The notes under the pieces were generated by a model, which was not told the DNA's origin, did no database searches, and was given only the letters and a program-made list of their open reading frames with translations. From NCBI GenBank assembly GCA_031769625.1, contig JAUIMM010000575.1, forward strand, positions 269,312 through 333,311: DNA of 64,000 nt, written 5' to 3'. The DNA comes from Taudactylus pleione (taxonomy: Eukaryota; Chordata; Amphibia; Anura; Myobatrachidae). This document shows, in pieces, positions 52,881-64,000 of the stretch (its first letter is position 1; each line of letters starts with the position of its first letter). The translations under genes were made by a program, and so were the position numbers.

Positions 52881-55800
52881 TTCTCCATGTTGCGTTTAAG
52901 AGAAAACAGCAATTGCTCGTTTTAGGCCAAAATGCATTGAAAGTAATGGAAACAACAAAAACGCTTACTTTGTGATATCTCCTCTTGTAGCAATCACAGA
53001 CCAGCTCAAAATTTCACTGGATGTGTTGAAGACCAAGACCCACAAATGTGATGTGAAATGGTTTTTCTCCAATGTTGTGTTTAAGAGAAAACAGCAATTG
53101 CTCATTTTATGCCAAAATGCATTGAAAGCAATGGAAAACAACAAAAGCGCATACTTTGTGTTATCTCCTCTTGTAGCAAACCCAGACAGCTCAAAATTTC
53201 ACCATATCTGTTGAAGACCAAAACCCACAAATGTGATGTGAAATGGTTTTTCTCCCATGTTGCATATAAGAGAAAACAGCAAATGCACGTTTAGGCCAAA
53301 ATGCATTGAAAACAATGGAAACAACAAAAGCAAATACTTTGTGTTAACTCCTCTTGTAGCAAACACAGACAGCTCAATATTTCACTGGATGTGTTGAAGA
53401 CCAAGACCCACAAATGTGATGTGAAATGGTTTATCTCCATGTTGCGTTTAAGAGAAAACAGCAAATGCACGTTTTAGGCCAAAATGCATGAAAACAATGG
53501 AAACAACAAAGCAAATACTTTGTGTTAACCTCCTCTTGTAGCAAACACAGACAGCTCAAAATTTCACTGGATGTGTTGAAGACCAAGACCCACAAATGTG
53601 ATGTGAAATGGTTTTTCTCCATGTTGCGTTTAAGAGAAAACAGCAAATGCACGTTTTAGGCCAAAATGCATTGAAAACAATGGAAACAACAAAAGCAAAT
53701 ACTTTGTGTTAACTCCTCTTGTAGCAAACACAGACAGCTCAAAATTTCACTGGATGTGTTGAAGACCAAGACCCACAAATGTGATGTGAAATGGTTTTTC
53801 TCCCATGTTGAGTTTAAGAGAAAACAGCAAATGCACGTTTTAGGCCAAAATCCATTGAAAGCAATGGAAACAACAAAAGCGCATACTTTTTGTTATCTCC
53901 TCTTGTAGCAAACACAGACAGCTCAAAATTTCACTGGATGTGTTGAAGACCAAGACCCACAAATGTGATGTGAAATGGTTTTTCTCTCATGTTGTGTTTA
54001 AGAGAAAACTGCAAATGCACGTTTTAGGCCAAAATGCATTGAAAGCAATGGAAATAACAAAAGCGCATACTTTGTGTTATCTCCTCTTGTATCAAACACA
54101 GACAGCTCAAAATTTCACTGAATGTGTTGAAGACCAAGACCCACAAATGTGATGTGAAATGGTTTTTCTCCCATGTTGCGTTTAAGAGAAAACAGCAATT
54201 GCTCGTTTTAGGCCAAAATGCATTGAAAGCAATGGAAACAACAAAAGCGTATACTTTGTCATATCTCCTCTTGTAGCAATCACAGACAGCTCAAAATTTC
54301 ACGGGATGTGTTGAAGACCAAGACCCACAAATGTGATGTGAAATGGTTTTTCTCCATGTTGCGTTTAAGAGAAAACAGCAAATGTATGTTTTAGGCCAAA
54401 ATGCATTGAAAGCAATGGAAACAACAAAAGCGCAAACATTGTGATATCTCCTCTTGTAGCAAACACACAGCTCAAAATTTCACGGGATGTGTTGAAGACC
54501 AAGACGCAAAATGTGATGTGAAATGGTTTTTCCTCCAATGTTGCGTTTAAGAGAAAACAGCAATTGCTCATTTATGCCAAAATGCATTGAAAGCAATGGA
54601 AACAACAAAAGCGCATACTTTGTGTTATCTCCTCTTGTAGCAAACCCAGACAGCTCAAAATTTCACCATATCTGTTGAAGACCAAAACCCACAAATGTGA
54701 TGTGAAATGGTTTTTCTCCCATGTTGCATTAAGAGAAAACAGCAAATGCACGTTTTAGGCCAAAATGCATTGAAAGCAATGGAAATAACAAAAGCGCATA
54801 CATTGTGATATCTCCTCTTGTAGCAAACACAGACAGCTCAAAATTTCACTGGATGTGTTGAAGACCAAGACCCACAAATGTGATGTGAAATGGTTTTTCT
54901 CCCATGTTGCATTTAAGAGAAAACAGCAATTGCTCGTTTTAGGCCAAAATGCATTGAAAGCAATGGAAACAACAAAAGCGCATACTTTGTGTTATCTCCT
55001 CTTGTAGCAAACACAGACATCTCAAAATTTCACTGGATGTGTTGAAGACCAAGACCCACAAATGTGATGTGAAATGGTTTTTCTCCCATGTTGCGTTTAA
55101 GAGAAAACAGCAAATGCACGTTTTAGGCCAAAATGCATTGAAAACAATGGAAACAACAAAAGCAAATACTTTGTGTTAACTCCTCTTGTAGCAAACACAG
55201 ACAGCTCAAAATTTCACTGGATGTGTTGAAGACCAAGACCCACAAATGTGATGTGAAATGGTTTTTCTCCCATGTTGAGTTTAAGAGAAAACAGCAAATG
55301 CACGTTTTAGGCCAAAATGCATTGAAAGCAATGGAAACAACAAAAGCGCATACTTTTTGTTATCTCCTCTTGTAGCAAACACAGACAGCTCAAAATTTCA
55401 CTGGATGTGTTGAAGACCAAGACCCACAAATGTGATGTGAAATGGTTTTTCTCTCATGTTGTGTTTAAGAGAAAACTGCAAATGCACGTTTTAGGCCAAA
55501 ATGCATTGAAAGCAATGGAAATAACAAAAGCGCATACTTTGTGTTATCTCCTCTTGTAGCAAACACAGACAGCTCAAAATTTCACTGAATGTGTTGAAGA
55601 CCAAGACCCACAAATGTGATGTGAAATGGTTTTTCTCCCATGTTGCGTTTAAGAGAAAACAGCAATTGCTCGTTTTAGGCCAAAATGCATTGAAAGCAAT
55701 GGAAACAACAAAAGCGTATACTTTGTCATATCTCCTCTTGTAGCAATCACAGACAGCTCAAAATTTCACGGATGTGTTGAAGACCAAGACCCACAAATGT

Positions 55801-58130
55801 GATGTGAAATGGTTTTTCTCCCATGTTGCGTTTAAGAGAAAACAGCAAATGCTCGTTTTAGGCCAAAATGCATTGAATGCAATGGAAACAACAAAAGCAC
55901 ATACATTGTGATATCTCCTCTTGTAGCAAACACAGACAGCTCAAAATTTCACTGGATGTGTTGAAGACCAAGACCCACAAAATGTGATGTGAAATGTTTT
56001 TTCTCCCATGTTGCGTTTAAGAGAAAACAGCAAATGCTCGTTTTAGGCCAAAATGCATTGAATGCAATGGAAACAACAAAAGCACATACTTTGTGATATC
56101 TCATCTTGTAGCAAACACAGACAGCTCAAAATGTCACTGGATGTATTGAAGACCAAGACCCACAAATGTGATGTGAAATGGTTTTTCTCCCATGTTGCGT
56201 TTAAGAGAAAACAGCAATTGCTCGTTTTGGCCAAAATGCATTGAAAGCAATGGAAACAACAAAAGAGCATACTTTGTGATATCTCCTCTTGTAGCAATCA
56301 CAGACAGCTCAAAATTTCACTGGATGTGTTGAAGACCAAGACCAACAAATGTGATGTGAAATGGTTTTTCTCCCATGTTGCATTTAAGAGAAAACTGCAA
56401 ATGCACGTTTTAGGCCAAAATGCTTGAAAGCATTGGAAACTACAAAAGAGCAACTACTTGTGTATCTCCTCTTGTAGCAAACAAAGACAGCTCAAAATTT
56501 CACTGGATGTGTGAAGACCAAGACCCACAAATGTGATGTGAAATTTTTTTTCTCCCATGTTGCGTTTAAGAGAAAACAGCAATTGCTTGTTTTTATTCCA
56601 AAATGCATTGAAAGCAAGGGAAACAACAAAAGCGCATACTTTGTGAATATCTCCTCTTGTAGCAATCACAGACAGCTCAAAATTTCACAGGATGTGTTGA
56701 AGACCAAGACCCACAAATGTGATGTGAAATGTTTTTCTCCCATGTTGCGTTTAAGACAAAACAGCAAATGCACGTTTTAGGCCAAAATGCATTGAAAGCA
56801 ATGGAAACAACAAAAGCGCATACTTTGTGTTATCTCCTCTTGTAGCAAACACAGACAGCTCAAAATTTCACTGGATGTGTTGAAGACCAAGACCCACAAA
56901 TGTGATGTGAAATGGTTTTTCTCCCATGTTGTGTTAAGAGAAAACTGCAAATGCATGTTTTAGGCCAAAATGCATTGAAAGCAATGGAAATAACAAAAGC
57001 GCAAACTTTGTGTTATCTCCTCTTGTAGCAAACACAGACAGCTCAAAATTTCACGGATGTGTTGAAGACCAAGACCCACAAATGTGATGTGAAATGGTTT
57101 TTCTCGCCATGTTGCGTTTAAGAGGAAAACAGCAATTGCTCTTTTTAGGCCAAAATGCATGAAAGCATATGGAAACAACAAAAGCGTAAACTTTGTGATA
57201 TCTCCTCTTGTAGCAATCACAGACAGCTCAAAATTTCACGGGATGTGTTGAAGACCAAGACGCACAAATGTGATGTGAAATGGTTTTTCTCCCATGTTGC
57301 GTTTTCAGAGTAAAACAGCAATTGCTCGTTTTAGGCCAAAATGCTTTGAAAGTAATGGAAACAACAAAAACGCTTACTTTGTGATATCTCCTCTTGTAGC
57401 AATCACAGACAGCTCAAAATTTCACTGGATGTGTTGAAGACCAAGACCCACAAATGTGATGTGAAATGGTTTTTCTCCAATGTTGCATTTAAGAGAAAAC
57501 AGCAATTGCTCATTTTATGCCAAAATGCATTGAAAGCAATGGAAACAACAAAAGCGCATACTTTGTGTTATCTCCTCTTGTAGCAAACCCAGACAGCTCA
57601 AAATTTCACCATATCTGTTGAAGACCAAAACCCACAAATGTGATGTGAAATGGTTTTTCTCCCATGTTGCATTTAAGAGAAAACAGCAAATGCACGTTTT
57701 AGGCCAAAATGCATTGGAAGCAATGGAAACAACAAAAGCGCATACATTGTGATATCTCCTCTAGTAGCAAACACAGACAGGCTCAAAATTTTCACTGGAT
57801 GTGTTGAAGACCAAGACCCACAAATGTGATGTGAAATGGTTTTTCTCCCATGTTGCATTTAAGAGAAAACAGCAATTGCTCGTTTTAGGCCAAATGCATT
57901 GAAAGCAATGGAAACAACAAAAGCGCATACTTTGTGTTATCTCCTCTTGAAGCAAACACAGACATCTCAAAATTTCACTGGATGTGTTGAAGACCAAGAC
58001 CCACAAATGTGATGTGAAATGGTTTTTCTCCCATGTTGCGTTTAAGAGAAAACTGCAAATGCACGTTTTAGGCCAAAATGCATTGAAAACAATGGAAACA
58101 ACAAAATCAAATACTTTGTGTTATCTCCTC
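52881..58130. repeat. indel-rich segment of left-type units
   Basis: Marker order resembles the left end of the window: TTTTATGCC, TTGAGTTT, TCTCATGTTGTGTTT with GAAATAAC, and one TATCAAAC unit at 54,087. A CACCATATCTG unit, one base away from the left-end CACCAGATCTG variant, occurs at 53,201, 54,664 and 57,608. Single-base indels are frequent from about 52,886 (TTCTCCATG in place of TTCTCCCATG). Three consecutive units with GTTAACTCC-type ends occur at 53,343, 53,524 and 53,708, and one more at 55,175. Confidence 0.82.
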
Positions 58131-60520
58131 TTGTAGCAAACACATACAGCTCAAAATTACACTGGATGTGTTGAAGACCAAGACCCACAAATATGATGTG
58201 AAATGGTTTTTCTCCCATGTTGTGTTTAAGAGAAAACACAAATGCACCTTTTAGGCCAAAATGCATTGAAAGCAATGGGAAATAACAAAAGCGTTATACT
58301 TTGTGATATCTCCTCTTGTAGCAATCACAGACAGCTCAAAATTTCATGGGATGTGTTGAAGACCAAGACCCACAAATGTGATGTGAAATGGTTTTTCTCC
58401 CATGTTGCGTTTAAGAGAAAAACAGCAAATGCATGTCTTAGGCCAAAATGCATTGAAAGCAATGGAAACAACAAAAGCGCATACATTGTGATATCTCCTC
58501 TTGTAGCAAACACAGACAGCTCAAATTTCACTGGATGTGTTGAAGACCAAAACCCACAAATGTGATGTGAAATGGTTTTTCTCCCATGTTGTGTTTAAGA
58601 GAAAACTGCAAATGCACGTTTTAGGCCAAAATGCATTGAAAGCAATGGAAACAACAAAAGCGTATACTTTGTGATATCTCCTCTTGTAGCAATCACAGAC
58701 AGCTCAAAATTTCACGGGATGTGTTGAAGACCAAGACCCACAAATGTGATGTGAAAGGGTTTTTCTCCCATGTTGCGTTTAAGAGAAAACAGCAATTGCT
58801 TGTTTTAGGCCAAAATGCATTGAAAGCAATGGAAACAACAAAAGCGCATACTTTGTGATATCTCCTCTGTAGCAATGACAGACAGCTCAAAATTTCACTG
58901 GATGTGTTGAAGACCAAGACCCACAAATGTGATGTGAAATTGTTTTTCTCCCATGTTGCATTTAAGAGAAAACTGCAATGCACTTTTTAGGCCAAAATGC
59001 ATTGAAAGCAATGGAAACAACAAAAGCGCATACTTGTGTTATCTCCTCTTGTAGCAAACACATACAGCTCAAAATTACACTGGATGTGTTGAAGACCAAG
59101 ACCCACAAATGTGATGTGAAATGGTTTTTCTCCCATGTTGCGTTTAAGAGAAAACAGCAATTGCTCGTTTTAAGGCCAGAATGCATTGAAAGCAATGGAA
59201 ACAACAAAAAGCGTATACTTTGTGATATTTCCTCTTGTAACAATCACAGACAGCTCAAAATTTCACTGGATGTGTTGAAGACCAAGACCCACAAATGTGA
59301 TGTGAAATGGTTTTTCTCCCATGTTGCGTTTAAGAGAAAACAGGCAAATGCACGTTTTAGGCCAAAATGCATTGAAAGCAATGGAAACAACAAAAGTGCA
59401 TACATTGTGATATCTCCTCTTGTAGCAAACACAGACAGCTGAAAATTTCACTGGATGTGTTGAAGACCAAGCCCCACAAATGTGATGTGAAATGGTTTTT
59501 CTCCCATGTTGTGTTTAAGAGAAAACAGCAAATGCACATTTTAGGCCAAAATGCATTGAAAGCAATGGAAATAAAAAAGCGTATACTTTGTGATATTCTC
59601 CTCTTGTAGCAATCACAGACAGCTCAAAATTTCACTGGAGTGTGTTGAAGACCAAGACCCACAAATGTGATGTGAATGGTTTTTCTCCCATGTTGTGTTT
59701 AAGAGAAAACTGCAAATGCACGTTTTAGGCCAAAATGCATTGAAAGCAATGGAAACAACAAAAGCGTATACTTTGTGATATCTCCTCTTGTAGCAATCAC
59801 AGACAGCTCAAAATTACACTGGATGTGTTGAAGACCAAGACCCACAAATGTGATGTGAAATTGTTTTTCTCCCATGTTGCATTAAGAGAAAACTGCAAAT
59901 GCACGTTTTAGGCAAAATGCATTGAAAGCAATGGAAACAACAAAAGCGCATACTTTGTGTTATCTCCTCTGTAGCAAACACATACAGCTCAAAATTTCAC
60001 TGGATGTGTTGAAGACCAAGACCCACAAATGTGATGTGAAATGGTTTTTCTCCCATGTTGCGTTTAAGAGAAAACAGCAATTGCTCGTTTTAGGCCAGAA
60101 TGCATTGAAAGCAATGGAAACAACAAAAGCGTATACTTTGTGATATCTCCTCTTGTAACAATCACAGACAGCTCAAAATTTCACGGGATGTGTTGAAGAC
60201 CAAGACCCACAAATGTGATGTGAAATGTTTTTCTCCCATGTTGCGTTTAAGAGAAAACAGCAAATGCACGTTTTAGGCCAAAATGCATTGAAAGCAATGG
60301 AAACAACAAAAGCGCATACATTGTGATATCTCCTCTTGTAGCAAACACAGACAGCTCAAAATTTCACTGGATGTGTTGAAGACCAAGCCCCACAAATGTG
60401 ATGTGAAATTGTTTTTCTCCCATGTTGCATTTAAGAGAAAACTGCAAATGCACGTTTTAGGCCAAAATGCATTGAAAGCAATGGAAACAACAAAAGCGCA
60501 TACTTTGTGTTATCTCCTCT
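58131..60520. repeat. indel-rich alpha-like copy
   Basis: From about 58,313 to 59,600 the units follow the alpha order seen at 37,187-38,297: TCATGGG with TGTCTTAGG; CACTGG with TGTGTTT; AAAGGGTTTTT; AAATTGTTT; ACATACAG with CCAGAATGC; TAACAATC; GCTGAAAA with AAGCCCC. The following units to about 60,400 resemble 33,297-33,900. Unlike those copies, most units here have private one-base indels, such as AAAAACAGC, CTCAAATTTC, CTCCTCTGTAGC, TGCAATGCAC and TTTAAGGCC. Confidence 0.82.
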
Positions 60521-63500
60521 TGTAGCAAACACATACAGCTCAAAATTTCACTGGATGTGTTGAAGACCAAGACCCACAAATGTGATGTGAAATGGTTTTT
60601 CTCACATGTTGCATTTAAGAGAAAACAGCAAATGCACGTTTTAGGCCAAAATGCATTGAAAGCAATGGAAACAACAAAAGCGCATACTTTCTGTTATCTC
60701 CTCTTGTAGCAAACACAGACAGCTCAAAATTTCACTGGATGTGTTGAAGACCAAGACCCCACAAATGTGATGTGAAATGTTTTTTCTCCCATGTTGCATT
60801 TAAGAGAAAACAGCAAATGCACGTTTTAGGCCAAAATGCATGGAAAGCAATGGAAACAACAAAAGCGCATACTTTGTGATATCTCCTCTTGTAGCAGAAC
60901 ACAGACAGCTCAACATTTCACTGGATGTGTTGAAGACCAAGACCCACAAATGTGATGTGAAAAGGTTTTTCTCCATGTTGCATTTAGAGAAAACAGCAAA
61001 TGCTCGTTTTTGGCAAAAATGCATTGAAAGCAGTGGAAACAACAAAAGCGCATACTTTGTGATATCTCCTCTTGTAGCAAACACAGACAGCTCAAAATTC
61101 ACTGGATGTGTTGAAGACCAAGACCACAAATGTGATGTGAAATGTTTTTCTCCCATGTTGCATTAAGAGAAAACAGCAAATGCACGTTTTAGGCCAAAAT
61201 GCATTGAAAGCAAAGGAAACAACAAAAGCGCATACTTTGTGTTATCTCTCTTGTAGCAAACACAGAGCTGCTCAAAATTTCACTGGATGTGTTGAAGACC
61301 AAAACCCACAAATGTGATGTGAAATGGTTTTTCTCCATGTTGCATTTAAGAGAAAACAGCAAATGCACGTTTTAGGCCAAAATGCATGGAAAGCAATGGA
61401 AACAACAAAGCGCATACTTTGTGATATCTCCTCTTGTAGCAAACACAGACAGCTCAAAATTTCACTGGATGTGTTGAAGACCAAGGGACCCACAAATGTG
61501 ATGTGAAATGGTTTTTCTCCCATGTTGCATTTAAAAGAAAACAGCAAATGCTCGTTTTAGGCAAAATGCATTGAAAGCAGTGGAAACAACAAAAGCGTAT
61601 ACTTTGTGTTATCTCCTCTTGTAGCAACACAGACAGCTCAAAAGTTCACTGGATGTGTTGAAGACCTAGACCCACAAATGTGATGTGAAATGGTTTTTCT
61701 CCCATGTTGCATTTAAGAGAAAACAGCAAATGCACGTTTTAGGCCAAAAATGCATTGAAAGCAATAGAAACAACAAAAGCGCACACTTTGTGATATCTCT
61801 CTTGTAGCAAACACAGACAGCTCAAAATTTCACTGGATGTGTTCAAGACCAAGACCCACAAATGTGATGTGAAATGGTTTTTCTCCCATGTTGCGTTTAA
61901 GAGAAACAGCAAATGCTCTTTTTGGCAAAAATGCATTGAAAGCAATGGAAACAACAAAGCGCATTCTTTGTGTTATCTCCTCTTGTAGCAAACACAGACA
62001 GCTCAAAATTTCACTGATGTGTTGAAGACCAAGACCCACAAATGTGATGTGAAATGGTTTTTCTCCCATGTCGTGTTTAAGAGAAAACAGCAATTGCTCG
62101 TTTTAGTCCCAAAATGCATTGAAAGCAATGGAAACAACAAAAGCGCATACTTTGTGTCATCTCCTCTTGTAGCAAACACAGACAGCTCAAAATTTCACTG
62201 GATGTGTTGAAGACCAAGACCCACAAATGTGATGTGAAATGGTTTTTTCTCCCATGTTGCGTTTAAGAGAAAACAGCAAATGCTCGTTTTTGGGAAAAAT
62301 GCATTGAAAGCAGTGGAAACAACAAAAGACGCATACTTTGTGTTATCTCCTCTTGTAGCAAACACAGACAGCTCAAAATTTCACTGGATGTGTTGAAGAC
62401 CAAGGACCCACAAATGTGATGTGAAATGGTTGTACTCTCCATGTTGCGTTAAGAGAAAACAGCAATTGCTCGTTTTAGGCCAAAATGCATTGAAAGCAAG
62501 GAAACAACAAAAGCGCATACTTTGTGTTATTCCTTGTAGCAAACACAGACAGCTCAAATTTCACTGGATGTGTTGAAGACCAGACCCACAAATGTGATGT
62601 GCAATGGTTTTTCCTCCCATGTTGCATTTAAGAGAAAACAGCAACAATGCACGTTGTAGGCCAAAATGCATGGAAAGCAATGGAAACAACAAAAGCGCAT
62701 AACTTTGTGGATATTCCTCTTGTAGCAAACACAGACAGCTCAAAATTTCACTGGATGTGTTGAAGACCAAGACCAACAAATGTGATGTGAAATGGTTTTT
62801 CTCCATGTTGCGTTTAAGAGAAAACAGCAAATGCTCGTTTTTGGCAAAAATGCATTGAAAGCAGTGGAAACAACAAAAGCGCATACTTTGTGTTATCTCC
62901 TCTTGTAGCAAACACAGACAGCTCAAAATTTCACTGGATGTGTTGAAGACAAGACCCACAAATGTGATGTGAAATGGTTTTTCTCCATGTTGCATTTAAG
63001 AGAAACAGCAAATGCACGTTTTAGGCCAAAATGCATTGAAAGCAATGGAAACAACAAAGCGCATACTTTGTGTTATCTCCTCTTGTAGCAAACACAGACA
63101 GCTCAAAATTTCACTGGATGTGTTGAAGACCAAGACCCACAAATGTGATGTGAAATGGTTTTTCTCCCATGTTGCGTTTAGAGAAACAGCAATTGCTCGT
63201 TTTAGGCAAAATGCATTGAAAGCAATGGAAACAACAAAAGCGCATACTTTGTGTATCTCCTCTTGTAGCAAACACAGACAGCTCAAAATTTCACTGGATG
63301 TGTTGAAGACCAAGACCCACAAATGTGATGTGAAATGGTTTTTCCTCCCATGTTGCGTTTAAGAGAAAACAGCAAATGCTCGTTTTAGGCCAAAATGCAT
63401 TGAAAGCAATGGGAAACAACAAAAGCGCATACTTTGTGTTATCTCCTCTTGTAGCAAACACAGACAGCTCAAAATTTCACTGATGTGTTGAAGACCAAGA

Positions 63501-64000
63501 CCCACAAATGTGATGTGAAATGGTTTTTCTCCCATGTTGCGTTTAAGAGAAAACAGCAATTGCTCGTTTTAGGCCAAAATGCATGGAAAGCAATGGAAAC
63601 AACAAAAGCGCATACTTTGTGATATCTGCCTCTTGTAGCTAACACAGACAGCTCAAAATTTCACTGGATGTGTTGAAGACCAAACCCACAAATGTGATGT
63701 AAAATGGTTTTTCTCCCATGTTGCGTTAAGAGAAAACAGCAATTGCTCGTTTTAGGCCAAAATGCATTGAAAGACAATGGAAACAACAAAAGCGCATACT
63801 TTGTGGTTATCTCCTCTTGTAGCAAACACAGACAGCTCAAAATTTCACTGGATGTGTTGAAGACCAAGACCCACAATGTGATGTGAAATTGTTTTTTCCC
63901 ATATTGCCGTTAAGAGAAAACAGCAATTGCTCGTTTTTAGGCCAAAATGCATTGAAAGCAATGGAAACAACAAAAGCGCATACTTTGTGATATCTCCTCT
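60521..64000. repeat. indel-rich segment close to a simple consensus unit
   Basis: About 19 units, nearly all of the AAACAC / CACTGG / TGCGTTT or TGCATTT kind, without the alpha, beta or left-type markers. A local subtype has TTTTTGGCAAAAATG with GCAGTGG (near 61,010 and 62,835, with a GGGAAAAATG form near 62,290). The hybrid box AAATGCTCG, which I did not find left of 55.8 kb, is common here. The net register loss is 16 bp over 19 units, and many more indels cancel out. The window ends inside the array, exactly at the start of another unit. Confidence 0.85.

Larger units (their letters stand above)
1..64000. repeat. 184-bp tandem satellite array filling the window
   Basis: Every part of the window is a copy of one 184-bp unit in the same orientation with no spacer. 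Using TTGTAG as unit start, the starts fall at 1, 185, 368 and so on, reaching 50,042 after 272 units and 64,000 after 348. The unit has about 40% GC and is A-rich on the + strand (about 66 A to 45 T). Recurrent landmarks in order are AAAATTTCAC (unit positions 23-32), GAAGACCAAGACCC (43-56), GGTTTTTCTCCC (76-86), TTTAAGAGAAAAC (95-107), TTTTAGGCCAAAATGCATTG (120-139) and CAATGGAAACAACAAAAG (144-161). I found no transposon, unique insert, inversion or gene. Long head-to-tail arrays with higher-order structure are typical of centromeric or pericentromeric satellites; a centromeric role is an inference the sequence alone cannot prove. I do not recognise the family. Confidence 0.99.

Noticed and set aside
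58978..59442. The longest open frame, 154 codons on the + strand.
   Set aside because: It spans several units and exists only because one-base indels in the indel-rich zone shift the frame. The translation is the repeat itself, repeated with changes.
1..64000. CRISPR array.
   Set aside because: Repeats are 184 bp and directly abutting, with no unique spacers, no leader and no cas genes.
1..64000. CENP-B box (consensus NTTCGNNNNANNCGGGN).
   Set aside because: The only CGGG in the unit is in TTTCACGGGATG. The TTCG half is absent and the required A is not at the right distance, so there is no match to the core.
1..64000. Transposable element or SINE origin with a Pol III promoter.
   Set aside because: I see no B-box-like GGTTCGA, no poly-A tail between units, no terminal repeats and no target-site duplications.
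1..64000. Telomeric or microsatellite runs at block junctions.
   Set aside because: No TTAGGG-like or other short-period runs occur. Junctions between blocks stay inside the 184-bp register.
58131..64000. Array edge passing into unique flanking DNA.
   Set aside because: Although it has many indels, every unit to base 64,000 is still recognisable and complete, and the last base begins another unit.
1..64000. Inverted-orientation units or a palindromic array centre.
   Set aside because: All landmarks read in the same direction from start to end. I found no reverse-complement unit.

Overview
The whole 64,000-base window is one uninterrupted tandem satellite array. I see no protein-coding gene, RNA gene, transposon or unique flanking DNA. 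The repeat unit is 184 bp, head to tail and always in the same orientation. Taking TTGTAG as unit start, 348 units fit between positions 1 and 63,999. The first 272 units (1-50,041) are only 7 bp short of a perfect 184-bp register, which I can account for base by base with ten 1-bp deletions and three 1-bp insertions. The remaining 76 units are a net 26 bp short. The array runs off both ends of the window, so neither true edge is visible.

This is eukaryotic satellite DNA of the kind found at centromeres, pericentromeres or other constitutive heterochromatin. I do not recognise the family and cannot name the species. A unit with four CpGs has about 40% GC. The commonest diagnostic variants fall on these CpGs and are mostly CpG to TpG or CpA changes, which suggests a host with germline cytosine methylation, such as a vertebrate or a plant.

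Layout. 1-12,324: units in 13-, 7- and 5-unit higher-order blocks, including a nearly exact 2,391-bp tandem duplication (737-3127 and 3128-5518) and a segment that recurs at 9015 and 17,477. 12,325-30,537: two composite higher-order repeats, called here alpha (9 units, 1656 bp) and beta (9, 10 or 12 units), which alternate; a second copy of the left-type block lies inside this region (17,477 to about 21,338). 30,538-46,900: alpha copies of 9 and 7 units mixed with rearranged blocks. 46,900-52,880: a different unit mix, including three consecutive units that are identical except for the last base (50,042-50,593). 52,880-64,000: the same families (left-type to about 58,100, alpha-like 58,313-59,600, then a simpler consensus), but with single-base insertions and deletions in most units.

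No genes work together here. The content is repeat architecture: unequal exchange in multiples of 184 bp, CpG decay, and a sharp change in indel density near 52.9 kb. That change is either a biological homogenisation boundary or a sequencing or assembly quality problem. Open reading frames exist on both strands, but they are by-products of the repeat.
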